From Agrostemma githago (Eukaryota > Streptophyta > Magnoliopsida > Caryophyllales > Caryophyllaceae): 64,000 nt of DNA. The position numbers and the translations under genes are program-made. Of the stretch, positions 1 to 12,131 are shown one piece after another. Positions within the stretch are counted from its first letter, which is position 1. Each line of letters opens with the position of its first letter. The stretch is taken from the NCBI GenBank assembly GCA_958450325.1, contig OY288249.1, positions 59,522,166-59,586,165 on the forward strand, given 5' to 3'. Under the pieces are notes generated by a model. That model saw only the letters and a program-made list of their open reading frames with translations. It searched no databases and had not been told where the DNA came from.

Positions 1-1896
1 TCAACGTTTTATGAGATATAGAAAAATCAAATAGCTTGCTATGTCGATTTAATGCATTTAATTCACGTCAAAGTGGTTTAGCATGCGAGGTTCGTTTTAG
101 TATAATAAAACAAACAACAAAAATAAAATCGCGAAAACAGATTACAAATACACGGGAGGAATACAACCCGGAATTACAATACAACAAGCGCGGGAGTTGA
201 AATAATTGAATTAGTAGCGATATTACTATGCAATGCATGATTTTTTGAAAGGGAAAGGACACGTGATTGTCTTTACACGTGACGACCGAAGTCGTAAAAA
301 TATTTAATGATGTTTACACAATGTATGGGACTCGTGTTTTTGCGTAAAGGGGACCACTCGGTCGAGTCATGGGTGGGACTCGATCAAGTGGTCCTGCTAC
401 GGACCCCCTGCCTGTTTTTTGGAGTGCCACTCGATCGAGTGGGCTATGACACTCGATCGAGTGCCCCCTGTACGGACTGCTGTCCGTTTCGAAAAGGCAT
501 TGATTTCGAAATTGTTTTTAATTTTAGATCGATAATTTACTAAGCCGCGTAAAAATATGGTATAATTTATACTCGACTTAATCTTCGATACTCGCAATAT
601 GTATGCTATTATTACGAGATCGATTATCGGGAATTTAGAAAAGATGTTATGAAGTCGTTTTTGAATTGAATTAGGACGAAATAATTCACTCCGCGTTACG
701 ACATTGATAATAATACTTACGGATTATGTGATGTTCGATTTCGCCGCAACAGGTTCCGCACTAACTCGAAAAAGGGAATCGAATATGTCTAACGACGAAT
801 ATTTGCGATCCCATCACGCCCTTGAGTGTTTAGGGCGGTGCTCCTCGAGAGGGCACCACCACTGTTACAACTCGTAAAGGGATTAGAAGGGTCTTATACG
901 AGATTCGTCCTTAAACGTATTCGACTCGAGATCGCTTTATAAATTTATAGTTATGCGCGATTTTATTTAATAACGATGATAAATAATAATACTAACGATA
1001 CTAAAAACAAAATAAAAAGGAACAAAATAAAAAAGAAGAAAAGACGAAAAAAATACGAAGAGAAGAGAGGGAAGAAAGGGAGAAGTCGGGATTGAGTTTT
1101 ACACCCTCAACCTACATGTTTTAGTCTCGGGATAAGGCTCGTCTAGTAGTGGCAAAGGCACGGGAGCGTCAAGATAATATAGGTGAGTTATGGTGTGTAT
1201 AATTGGGAAGGGGATTTGACGAGTTTTGCTCTCGGTCTTTTTATGAGTTTTAATCTCGGGATTGTGTATGTAAGGATGTCGAGATGGTGGTGATTTAAGG
1301 GTTGGAATATGGAGGTTTTCGAGGTAGAAGAAGGTTGGAAGAAGGTTCTCAAAAGTGTTGAGGTAATGGGGTATTTATAGGGAAATACCCGGTTTAGGGC
1401 CACTCGATCAAGTGGTGCAAGTGCACTCGATCGAGTGCCCAGTTTCGAGGCCGGTTTGGCTGGTTTGTGAGCTTACTCGCTCGAGTGGGTCTCAACCACT
1501 CGATCGAGTGGGTTAAACCGAGGGAGGGAATCTAGGGATAAAATTCTCTTCCAAATTGAAGAGGTCTAGTTACTTGGGATCTCTTCTAAAAGTGCATGTA
1601 GCTGATATTTTTGTGTCGGATTCGTTTTTGACCGGGTTTTGACCCGGTCGCTAAAAGACGGTTTTATTTTCGGTGTCGGTTTTGACCCAAATTAGTCTTA
1701 TTTTATTGGAAATGACTCACTGGACCTGAATTTGAGGTTCGTTTTGTGAGATTTATACTCCGTAAAAAGCCCAAGCCAAATACTAACGATTTTGAGCCCA
1801 TTTCCTAGCGCGTTAAAGCACGTTTGCGTCCGATTATCATCAGGTGTTTGTTGGAGACCGCTATAGACACTAACAAGCAAAATGCGGGTGTCTACA
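1..1896 (-). mobile_element. LTR-retrotransposon-like sequence with CACTCGATCGAGTG palindromes
   Basis: No gene is visible here. Read on the minus strand, the sequence from 1896 opens with TGTAGACACCCGC, a form typical of plant LTR starts. Palindromic CACTCGATCGAGTG cores or one-base variants occur in two clusters, at 355-465 and 1397-1512, always as closely spaced pairs. A second dyad, GACCGGGTTTTGACCCGGTC, sits near 1630-1650. The other LTR end is off the window or unrecognised, so the family is unknown and the boundary is an inference. Confidence 0.35.
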
Positions 1897-3548
1897 GGCT
1901 GAAACACCCTTTCTTCCCTAATTCTATTTTGGGTCATCAACATGTGGTCTAGAATTACCCTTACATTTCTCTCTTATTCTTCTTCTCTTTTGAGCCACAC
2001 ATTCCTGCACTCTTATTTTTCACCCAAAAGTCAAATGAGAAGATAAATAAAAATCGGAGGGAGTACTCCATATATGTTAAAAGAACAATGGCCTTTATAA
2101 AAAGTTGATTACTATAGCCAATTTATGCAATTTTTTTGAAATACAATTTTCACCTAGGAGTCACAAAACTCTTATTCCGTTATTATGAGTTACGAAGTAT
2201 AATAATAGAGCGTTTTATATGAGAATTTGTGTTCCATTTGGGCGTTTGTTACTTAGATCTGGCAAACAGATCAACCTGGTCGGGTTCGGGTCAGGTCAGG
2301 TTAGCTTCGAGTCGGGCAACTTCTGAATTACTGAAATTGTATTGACTTCAGGTCGGGCTGATTTATTTTAGGATGAGGTCATATTCAGATTTGTTATTTT
2401 TAATTTTATCAACTCGTTTTTAAGAAAATCAACTTATTGTCTCATAATCATAGAACATTTTACGTGAGAATTTGCGTTCATTTGGTGGCTTTGTTAGGGT
2501 GTTAGCGTGCAAGCAAGTAAGCAACAAACAATTTTTGTAAGAGTCAAATATGTGATCCCCTAGTTTTTGAAAAGCTAACTGAAATGCCAAAAGTCATTAA
2601 AAGCCCAATAATGCAGGGGAAGTATAAAATGGATGGTAATTGTCCTTTTCAGTTGGGCTTTCTTTTGTCATGACCGGCCAAGTCGTATTCAACCCCTCGC
2701 CTCCATACATCTTGCACGCTTCCTCCCTCTCAATCTCAAGTTCTCAACTTAGGTGTGTAATAGTTACACTTCTTATGAATATTTATTTATCATTTATATA
2801 ATGTATTTTAATCAAATACAAATAAATAATTTAAGAGATTGGGAATAATTTTTTCATCACAATATTCTCGGCAACATTTACCAGTCAAGGCCAGCGGACT
2901 AGGTAATCATACCTACAGGCTACAATATTGGTCTGCGATCATATACATAAAGATCAACACAAAATGTGTAATGAGGTGATAATAGTTTTTAAGTATAATG
3001 CAGGCCGCTTGCTCTTTGAAGCAAAAATGAAAATCGAAAAAGTGTACTAAATTTTGGGGTGTTACGTGTGCATCAGCATGACTTAGAGAATCTATGGGAA
3101 GGGCATGAAACATAAAGAAGGTCTAGCACTTAACCGCACTCATGGTCCGTCCGTCCGTCCTACCCCGACTCGAACCCACCCACCCGGACTTATTCCTTAA
3201 CCCCTTAGCTTCCTCTTCTAGTTTCACGTACTTGTCAAAACTGTGTTCCTCTGGTTTGTTTACGTGTTAACTACTACGCCGTACTACAGTAGAAATCATC
3301 ACCATTGAAACTTGAACAACCATAATAAATTGGACAAAACGAGAAGTAGGTGGTGCTGGTGGTGCCCCCATAAGTCATAACTCAATAAGTCATAAGTAAT
3401 GTCTGCAATACATACAAAGAGAGGGGTAGGGGTTGTCAATTTATCATATCATGTTTGCAGAAATCAAATAATAGCGCGCTTCAATTACACGGTCTGTCTC
3501 GATCGATAGATCAGCTTAGGAATGAGGAATGGCAGGCAATGCGAGAAG
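1897..3548. other. intergenic, no gene seen
   Basis: AT-rich sequence downstream of the HD-Zip gene. A lone Stowaway-like end (CGGAGGGAGTA) is at 2055-2066. No ORF with protein-like composition or splice signals was found. The last few hundred bases are the probable 3' flank of the HD-Zip gene. Confidence 0.5.
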
Positions 3549-3880
3549 TTAAGCATCAAGGGTCCAGTGATCTGGGGGTGGGCCTGGTGTGTACCAGTGT
3601 TGAGTTGGGGGAACCTCGTCATCTGAGAACAAATTGCAAGCTTCTTCTCCATTAACGTACATATGATCTTGCTCCTCCAACTTCACCACTATATGACTGC
3701 TGCTGCATACATTACTCTCACTTGCCCAAAACTCTGTTGTATACCCTGCACTCAAGCAGGAAGAACTAGAGTTGAGCCTGAGCGATGGCGAGTTTGGAGA
3801 CATCCATATCAGTTGTTCCTCCCCATTCTCCACAAACTCCCCACCACTACTCGAACTATTATTTGATGCATTTGAGCTGA

Positions 3881-3911
<31 letters not shown>

Positions 3912-4720
3912 GTCATTCTCGTTCAAGATAGCGCTGGAGTCGCTTTCGGATGCCTTTGAATCATCATCATATTCATATTCTAATACACTCAAAGAGGTTT
4001 GAATGCCGTCTTTGGTATTGATATCCATCACAACTTCTTCCTTGACGCCACTTTTCGTGTTGTTATCCTCACTCAACTTGGACTTCAGATGTTTAATCTG
4101 TGTACACCATAGAAATATACATGAGTAGAGTAGCTAGGAAACCAAAAGGATGTACTCGTAGTTAATAATAAGCTAGCTTACTTTGGAAAGGAGGGAGTGT
4201 TTGTCGTGGAGAAGGGAGTCATAGTTGTGCTTGAGAAGCTGAAACTGAGAGTGAAGAGAAGCGTAATCTTTCTCCAAGACCTTGGTTTTCCAACGGGCGC
4301 GTCGGTTTTGGAACCAAACAGCCACCTGTCTCGGCTCCAAGCCAAGCTGTTGAGCAAGCTTCTCCTTGCGCTCTGTCTCCACCTTGTTTTCCACTTCGAA
4401 GCTCTTCTCTAAGGCCTTCACTTGCTCCACACTTAGCCGCCTCTTCTTCTTCCCCTGCCCCGCCCTATACCCGCATTCTTCCTCTTCATCATCAACACCA
4501 TCCAACATGTACGAGTACTCTCGCCTCAGCATCATCTGCCTGCTCTCTTCCTCTGTATGCACCATCATTGAAACAAACATAAAACACTAACTAAATATAG
4601 TACGCGTATCAGATAAGCAAATGACCGAGACAGACAACTGAGTATCTTTAACTAGGAAATATGAGTGCATACTCTATATGTTATGGAAAAAACAATGAAT
4701 GAATTACCAAGTCTCTTCAT
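3549..4720 (-). CDS. HD-Zip class I homeodomain-leucine zipper transcription factor (ATHB-5/6/16-like)
   Basis: Exons on the minus strand: 4708-4720, 4182-4552 and 3549-4097, all with GT-AG borders and compatible phases, giving 310 residues; family members such as ATHB-6 are about 310. The first coding exon is only 13 nt (ATG AAG AGA CTT G) and restores the MKRL start usual for this clade; an ATG within the intron would give a different N-terminus. The homeodomain spans about residues 39-95, with helix 3 VAVWFQNRRARWKTK. The leucine zipper follows at about 96-138 and crosses the second intron (LLSK, then IKHLKSKL). The C-terminus is acidic and Ser-rich, carries an Asn run from an ATT repeat, and ends with the motif NLFSDDEVPPTQHWY. 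HD-Zip I proteins dimerise through the zipper and bind CAATNATTG pseudopalindromes in the nucleus; this clade is linked to ABA and light growth responses. Target specificity is inferred only from similarity. Confidence 0.93.
3883..3913. repeat. (ATT)n trinucleotide repeat inside HD-Zip exon 3
   Basis: About ten ATT units on the plus strand read as an Asn homopolymer in the HD-Zip protein. Being in frame, it is expected to vary in length between accessions without breaking the gene. Confidence 0.9.
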
Positions 4721-4910
4721 TATTGTATGGCAGTTTGAGAGAGTGAAAGGGTAATAAAATAATAATCCTCCCAACGAAAGAGGAGTGTGTTGTTGTATTA
4801 GTATTTGGGTTGGAGGGATAAAACATAAGAGATATACAGATGCAGTACGACTCCAAAACTCAGTGTTTACAAGTTAGAACCATAAGACATAGACAGATCA
4901 GTGTCTACTG

Positions 4911-4920
4911 CCTTTAAATA
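4911..4920 (-). promoter_or_regulatory. candidate TATA box of the HD-Zip gene
   Basis: TATTTAAAGG on the minus strand lies about 190 nt upstream of the inferred ATG, a normal distance for a plant 5' UTR. The assignment rests on position and consensus only. Confidence 0.3.
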
Positions 4921-5222
4921 AGACAACTTAATTGGGTTATTAACAATGGTTGGAATTTAACTCTGGTTAACTGCATGCTCCGGCTTGGAGAGTTGAAGAT
5001 GAAATAAGCCCTCCCCAAGTTGCACTCATCTAACTCCATGTAGCCTAGCCGCCTGAACCTGAAGTTGGCCTTTCACTATCCAGTCATCCACATATTTTTA
5101 AACTACTTTTAACTTTGTTTTTTTCCAACTCGAAGTAGATTTAGATTAATTAACTTAATTGAAATGAGTTTAACTAAACGGAAGTTGAGTGAAGGGAAAG
5201 CCAATGACTAAGACAAGATTAA

Positions 5223-5526
5223 GGGCTTGCTTGGGATGAAGGTAATGATTTCGGAGGGGTAATAGAGTAAAAATGAACTAAAAAATGGCGGAGAGTAGTG
5301 ATGATGCTAATCGGAAATGAAAAAAATGAGGATGATGTAGCATATTTGGAGGGTAAGGATTACTCCCCCTCTCTCCTCCAAGTAATGCATCACTCCCTGA
5401 TGGGGTAATTGTTCTCCCATATATCTTTTACACCATAAAATGCTACAACCAAGCACCATTCTTCTCCAATTTTAGTTCATTTTAGTTCAATTACTCCGAA
5501 ATCATTACCACATCCCAAGCGAGCCC
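5223..5526. mobile_element. Tourist/PIF-Harbinger-like MITE
   Basis: A 304-bp element with inverted ends: GGGCTTGCTTGGGAT on the left, and on the right the same sequence inverted with one change (ATCCCAAGCGAGCCC). Similarity continues inward (GGTAATGATTTCGGAG). It is flanked by TAA on both sides, the 3-bp TWA duplication expected of PIF/Harbinger MITEs. It has no coding capacity. Confidence 0.75.
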
Positions 5527-5762
5527 TAAATTAACTAAACTGATAACAAGGCCTTGGAAAGAAGGATAAGGAGAATTTAACGTACTAGAACTTGACAAAC
5601 AACTGGACATGTGAGACACGTACACGGGTTGGATCTATCATGGCCTTCGGTCTAGTTTTCGCTTCTCGGTCTTCTTGGCAACTGTATGTTAGGGCATAGG
5701 GGGCATGCTGTTTTTATCCATTTTGTAAACTCATTTTCCGGTAGATCATATTTAAACAACGA

Positions 5763-5957
5763 GTTTTCTAACGTGTCACGTGTGTTCACTGGATACACGT
5801 TAATTAAAGCAAAAATCATAAAAATGTTGTTTAAATACACAAAATATGAGTTAATATTTCAATTTTCATAATAGTATTGTTATGATTCTTGTTTAAATTA
5901 GTATATTAACATTTGCTCAATTAACATTTGCTCAGTGTGCACACATTAAAAAACTGA
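5763..5957. mobile_element. small MITE, diverged copy of the one at 21928
   Basis: Begins GTTTTCTAACGTGT and ends before AAAAACTGATTTAAC. The same outline (GTTTTCTAACGTGTGC to CGTTAGAAAACTGATTTAAC) is found at 21928-22087 inside an hAT element, so the two are members of one short inverted-end family. This copy is more degraded. Confidence 0.45.
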
Positions 5958-8841
5958 TTTAACAAATATAAATATAGTGTGAACTCACCTTATAAATTCT
6001 ACCTCTGGTCATTATTTTTCACCCCATTTCATAAAATTTGTGAGTAATATTTGAATAAAATGAGACAAAAATTAGTGAATGGAGAAAATATTATTGAATG
6101 AAGGAGATTTAAAATGGACATCAGTAGGAGAGGTATCATAATCGATCATTATTACGTGTATGTCGTAACTGAGTTAAGGTTTAAAAGATTAAAAAATAGG
6201 AAGGACAAAAGAGTAGGTAGAGTGAATATTCACGATATACTTTGCCAAGAGATCATCCACAAAACCACAAGTAACTTCTCACACCTGCCTTTTGGTGTTT
6301 GAATAGTCAAATAAGCAAATTTCAGTACGCCATATAAGCCCCTGTTTGCTCACCCTTACGTCCAAAATGTGGGGTAAACAACAGACAAGATGGTGCCACC
6401 ACTACAGTGACATCTATTTGTTTACTTGTTACGTGTATTGATAATAGTAAATGATTAAATATTTTTGTATAAATAAATAAGACAAAAATTAGAATGCTTA
6501 AAGAAGTATAACATGCTCCATATTAAATAACTTCTCTTTTTATAAGATTCTAACTATGTGAGTGATTTTTGAAGCGTGTAAACTATATACCTGTCATAAA
6601 CAAGATACATCACGTTGGACGAATGAATGATCCAGTAAATATAGCAAGTTAGGGAGTATATCAATACGGCGTATCAACTACACCTAAAATTCATAAACAT
6701 CGTTGGGCTTCTGCATAGCCAGCTAGATGGCCACGGGTGGATCATCCTTTGATGAATCGTGAGTCATGACATATTATGTTTTAAGAATATCTTTCGTTCT
6801 AGCCTTTCCATTGTGCCAATATTTAGTGTTAGAAGATAATCAGACAGAGGGTTGGGTAACTACGCAGGAGTTTTTAGAATACTGGACTTTGTAATCATCA
6901 TCTCAATGTGAATAAACTAATGTCAAATCGCAATTTTAACACAAATTCCATAGAAATTATACGGTTATATCGTTTGCACATTTATCATGTATGTTTTACA
7001 TCATCAATCTTTCATTTTATATATTAACAAAAATTATAAGAATGTGATATTATTAATCTACTCATAGAACGAATCACACAAGATCCAATAAAGCTATATT
7101 TTTTCTTGTAGATTGTTAAAAACATTGAAGAATTTCTCTAGATGTGTGTAAAGAGTGTCAAAAAGCAAAATTATATTGGATTTGAACGGAGAGATGGCCG
7201 AAGAGCGGAGGTTGGAAAAAAACTAACCGAGCTTTCGAAATTGGGAAGAAATTATAATTTTGAGTGAAGTTAGAGGGTGAGTGTGTTCCAAAACCAAAGA
7301 CAAAAGTCGGGGCGGCAAAGATGTAGAGTAGACGAGTAGAGCTCAAAACCAAAATGGCTACTCTTAAGTCTTAACACTTTTCTTTGGGGATTACCCACCG
7401 ACCAAAACTTGTTTGCCGAGCGTCACAAAAATTTTAGAGGAAGCTACAGCCTAGGTGACTAGGGTTCACCAAATATATGTTCCGGAGCAGTTGACAAAAC
7501 AAATGATTATTTCCTCCAACATTCTCACTCTCATTTTCACATCCCAAAACACTAATACAGTAATTACATTTCTCCCTCCTCACTCGTCCTCTCATTACCA
7601 TAGTAGTTCCTCTATTCTATTCAATTGTTTATCTTTATCTTTTATATTCATTATGCGAGTATTTTAATCAATTTAATGGAACAGAGGAAGTATAACTTTA
7701 AAAAAATCATCTTTTATCATGTAATATTTTGGCAACCTCAGTATTTAAAACCTTTTCTTTACCACAGATGGACTTTTTGAAAAAATTCTTAGATTTATTC
7801 CATCTTTTTTTTTATTTAAAAATATCTAAAAGTATTGATAGCTTTAAGTACTATTGGTTAGGTCTACCGTCTACTTTTTAGGTTTAAGAACCAAGTCTTT
7901 AAAATCAAACTTGATTTGTCAAATAAAGGACAATTTTTTTCTAGCGATGAACAAATTTTAGCATATAAAGCTCGTGTGACAATTCCAATGTGAAGAACTT
8001 CCCATTGTGGTTGCTCTAAGATTTAATGGCAGCTGATGGAGCCAATACCCACCGACAGACACAGTGATTAATTTTAGGATAAATTCTTGTTTGTGATGGA
8101 ACTATTCGTCATAAACGTGTGACGGATCAAATAATACTCATTTGGATAAATAAAAACAGTCATGTACGATCCACTAGCCTTATCTTTTTTAACCAAATGA
8201 TATTAATTGACCTGTCATCGATTATCCGTCACGAGGGAGACTTACTCTCATTTTAGATGCCAGAAATTTTCTTAATATGTAGTCACACTAACTTCTAAAT
8301 TTCCAACACATTTTACAACGTTGGCCTAATTACTTTGATATCCTGCGCATCCATTAAAATAAGACTTAATTTTAGAATTATTAATGCTAAGAGTAATTGT
8401 AATAGAAGAACAAGTTCTTCTATTACCATGTCATATTTCACAAATTTCAATAGTTAATACACAAATTTTGGAGTAATTTTTTACTCAAATAAAAGAACTT
8501 TATATAAAGTTCTTAAATTAAATAATTCTCATTATATAGTTTTATTTATTTTTTATTTTTAGATGACCTTACATTGTTGCAACATCTTTTTAATTATCAA
8601 GATGTTACAAACCGAATTCTTATTTTAGAATTGAGTTTCAAGTTTAAGAACAAACTTCATTTGCAATAGAAAAACTTGTGTAAGTGGATTCTTGGTGATA
8701 ACCCCAATAAAAAAGACTATTATCATACCGCCATACTGATCTTTCTCAAACTAATCTCACCAATTAAGACATTTTTTTTTCAAAATTACTCCTCCCTATA
8801 ACTTCTTGGAATCACGCAAATTTTTGGAATATTACGAAGTA
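5958..8841. other. intergenic, mostly AT-rich, degraded MITE at 7606-7690
   Basis: No gene recognised. At 7606-7690 there is a degraded Stowaway-like element (ends CCTCTATTCTATTCAATTG and CAATTTAATGGAACAGAGG, TA flanks). At about 8090-8240 are scattered GTGACGGATCAAAT / ATCCGTCAC pieces that look like another worn inverted-end element. Confidence 0.4.
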
Positions 8842-8932
8842 CTCTCTCCGTTCCATTCAATTATTTACCTCTTTTATATCATTGTGACGAGTATTTTAAT
8901 CAAATGAAAACAATTGAATGAAACGGAGGGAG
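8842..8932. mobile_element. Stowaway-like MITE
   Basis: A 91-bp element with ends CTCTCTCCGTTCCATTCAAT and ATTGAATGAAACGGAGGGAG, flanked by TA on both sides. This is the standard structure of Tc1/mariner-derived Stowaway MITEs. Confidence 0.8.
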
Positions 8933-11900
8933 TAGTATTTTAATAAAATGGGAATTTCAAAGAGTGAGGGAAGAGCATCATCTTGATCAAAATTTTCTAG
9001 CAAAACACATTTTTGGTGAAAAAAATTTGGCTTTCGACCAATTCACAACGCCAATTCAGGAAAAATATCCGATCACCAAAGCTTAATATAATGCTAAAGG
9101 GATTGATTAGCAAAGTGGACAAAAACATTGATGAATGAGGTTTCTAGCTGCTTGCGAACGCCTCAGAATCTGAACTCAAAAAACAATCCAAATATAAAGA
9201 GGCTAGCAAGACGTGTGAGCTGGGTTTCTAGAAATCAACGTTCAACAAGTAGCCAAGGTAGAGAGAGTAGGGAATGGATACTCATACTCATACTCTGCCC
9301 TGTGTTCTCAGAAACAAAAGCTTACAAAAAACCAAGCTGGTGTACGAGTGGTTCATACTCCACTTCATAGACTCAGAATTCAGAAACAAAAAGCCATGAA
9401 TGAATGAATGAATGGTGTTATATGAAACAAATTCCTGTTCTTGACATACGAATCCATCGTAAGCTTCTAACAGAAGCATCAAGTATCGTAGAAACGACTA
9501 AAGTGAATTGTCTAGGGACTAGCAAAACATTTGTCCCATTTATACTTGATGAATGCTATTTGAACTGTTTCAAGGTTAAGACGGATAAACCCGTGAAAAG
9601 AGAGACCCACTGCATTATTATTGGAGTACTATTATTCACAGGACTAACAGTAATGCAATATAGGCAGTGATTCTACTGCAAGTGTACAACACATCTGGTA
9701 TTATTATGATTCAACAATTGCTTGTCCGCACAAAATTTAATCTTCACAACAAAACAAATGATGGACCCACCCACAATCTTGTCCTACAATGAATACAAAA
9801 TAGGACTCGTAGAAAAAAAAAAGCAGTACATAGGGAATAGCTGCTTTTCACCTCACCACTCACCGCCAATAATGACACTCACTCAATGTCTAACTAGTAG
9901 CAGATGAGGGTTTGGTTTATTTGATGGGGGAGTTTATGAAAATAGAGAGTAAAAAAGAAAAAAGAAAAAAAATCATTTGTTTGCGTACCAATATAAAAGC
10001 TTTGGTCTACTTTCATAAGAGGAGTATTAAGGAAGATGAGGTCACAAAATTATTCAACTGCTGATCGAGAGTGGTTTGTTATGCTCGTGAGCGTCATTGG
10101 TTGCCCAAATTGTGAAGTGACTGAACATGATGCGAACTATGGTTACCCAACTATCCAAGAAAAATCATACCTTCCCGAGTGAAGCTAGCAATAAGACCAG
10201 ACCGATATCCACGAGTAGGTGGTAAAGAAACTAAGAAAGTAATCTGCAAAAAATGAAAAGATACATTAGAGTATTAGAGAGGTAGGCTTGTGAGTGAGGA
10301 GTGTCAAGGACCATGCACGAATGGAATGTGTCAACTATGGAAAAAAGATTAGGCAAGCATAATAGACAACTAGGAGAAAGAGCATCAAGATACGTGCAAG
10401 TTGGTACTTTCCAATGGAAAAGAAGCGGAGAAAACAAATTGGTTTATGTCAATTGTCAATTTCATACTCAAGAAAGATCTTAGACATCTCTAAGTATTCA
10501 TCTTAGAAAAAGCAATAGAGTAACATATAAAGTGGCCATCCTTGCCTTCATATCTTTAGCCTTGCTAAAATTACATGAGTCAAAATTCCACTTCTTATTT
10601 CTAATTAATTAATTAATTAATTATGTAGAATCACGCGTACCCACCAAAGACTCCATTTCTAATTCTTGACATTGAGTTTCTAAAGAGACAGGAAGCAGAC
10701 TCAAGTATCTTTAAGCCTCAAGAGGCAATAAACAGGGAGGTTTAATTTTCTGTTACAGTTGTAGATGGACTTCATATAGACCTGGAAAACCAACCCAACC
10801 CAGTCCAATCCAACTAGCACCTAAATAATTGACTTAAGTATAACACACTCAAAACATGCTCGAGGCCGAAATGGCTCAAACCCAAATTGATAGCTCTGTA
10901 CCCAAACCGAATGACCCTACCAAGTCTTGTTGTAGACTTTGGGTACCAATATAATATGCAAGCTGTCAAGACAAAAATATACTCCGTAGAATTTAGAGTA
11001 GCTTTCTTTGTCAAGCAAATTAAATAATGGCAATAACAATTAAGGATAATATATAAGCAGGAGAATGCTAAAGTTACGTGTTGAGCTTTACGGACTATTG
11101 ACCCCTTTAGTGAGCTTTATAAAGGCCAAGTTGAAAGGTAAAGAAAGCAGAATCTTGGTCTAAACTCCTTTAGTCATCTTTTTCATGTATCAATCAACTT
11201 TTTTTATCAGCCCTCAAACACCCCTGTCAGGCTATCACAATTCACAACCCCAACAGATGGAAACAGCCGACATATACAGGATTGTGAATTGTTTTTCACA
11301 TTTGCAGCACATCACCTCTTGCACATTATACACAAAAATTGTTCATTTACCAAATAAATCCAAACGACGGATTCACAAACCATTTGAAAAAATTAAGATT
11401 TATGTCGAATGTTTAAATTTTTTGATCTATCAGCCATATATGAGTACAGAATGCATCATGTAACTGAGTGAAATAAAGGTAGTTTTGTGCAAATAAACGA
11501 ACTCTTGTACAAAGATTGCCTCCAGTCTAGAGCTTACCATTTCAAGGAACGGCCTGTTTCCTAGCGCACTTATCCCAAATACAAGGTATCTCAATTCATC
11601 AGTAGTAGTAGGAAAAAAATGGTGTCGGATATCTTGCTTAATAATGGATCTATATTTCACCAAATGAGCTACAAATAGGAGGGAGATGAGAAATTTGCAT
11701 AGCTTAATAATCAGTCAGCGTCGAGCTACTATATAAGTTGATGAGTTGAAAAGAGAAATTCTCTTAGCTAAGCATCAATGATCTCATATCATTTCTGGCC
11801 AAGGTTCTCACATATATCAAGTTATCAACTACTGCCTCCTAATCCATGAGTTATACGAATCACTGCTCTTTAATTTTCAGACAAAAATACCAACAATACC

Positions 11901-12007
11901 ATGCGATAAAATGAAGTGCCACTTGATTTAATGTTATAATTAAGCATATGCATGCTGATAAGAAAGCGGAGGATTACAAAGCAAAAAAGGGATGAATGAA
12001 GAAATAC
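8933..12007. other. intergenic, no supported gene
   Basis: Long stretch without a convincing gene. One minus-strand segment at about 10160-10245 has an acceptor-like and a donor-like site around an open stretch of about 25 codons (ITFLVSLPPTRGY...), but no partner exons could be joined to it. TTAA repeats lie at 10603-10622. Confidence 0.35.
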
Positions 12008-12131
12008 CTGAGATTCAGAGAGAGCATGAAACAAAGAACAATACATTTGGCAAGTTGCACATCTTGTCGGCTTCCATTCGATGGCAACAGGGGGAGTGAG
12101 AAGTGAATCGTCTATTTTGGCTTCAAATCCT
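12008..12131 (-). pseudogene. degenerate LINE gag-like fragment
   Basis: A minus-strand open stretch of about 41 codons contains the motif IEWKPTRCATCQMY. This resembles the Tyr/Glu-Trp-x-Pro-x-x-Cys-x-x-Cys knuckle at the end of plant LINE ORF1 (DUF4283-type) proteins. There is no start codon, flanking domains are missing and the rest is unreadable. An overlapping frame is also open (12112-12203), so this identification is tentative. Confidence 0.3.
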
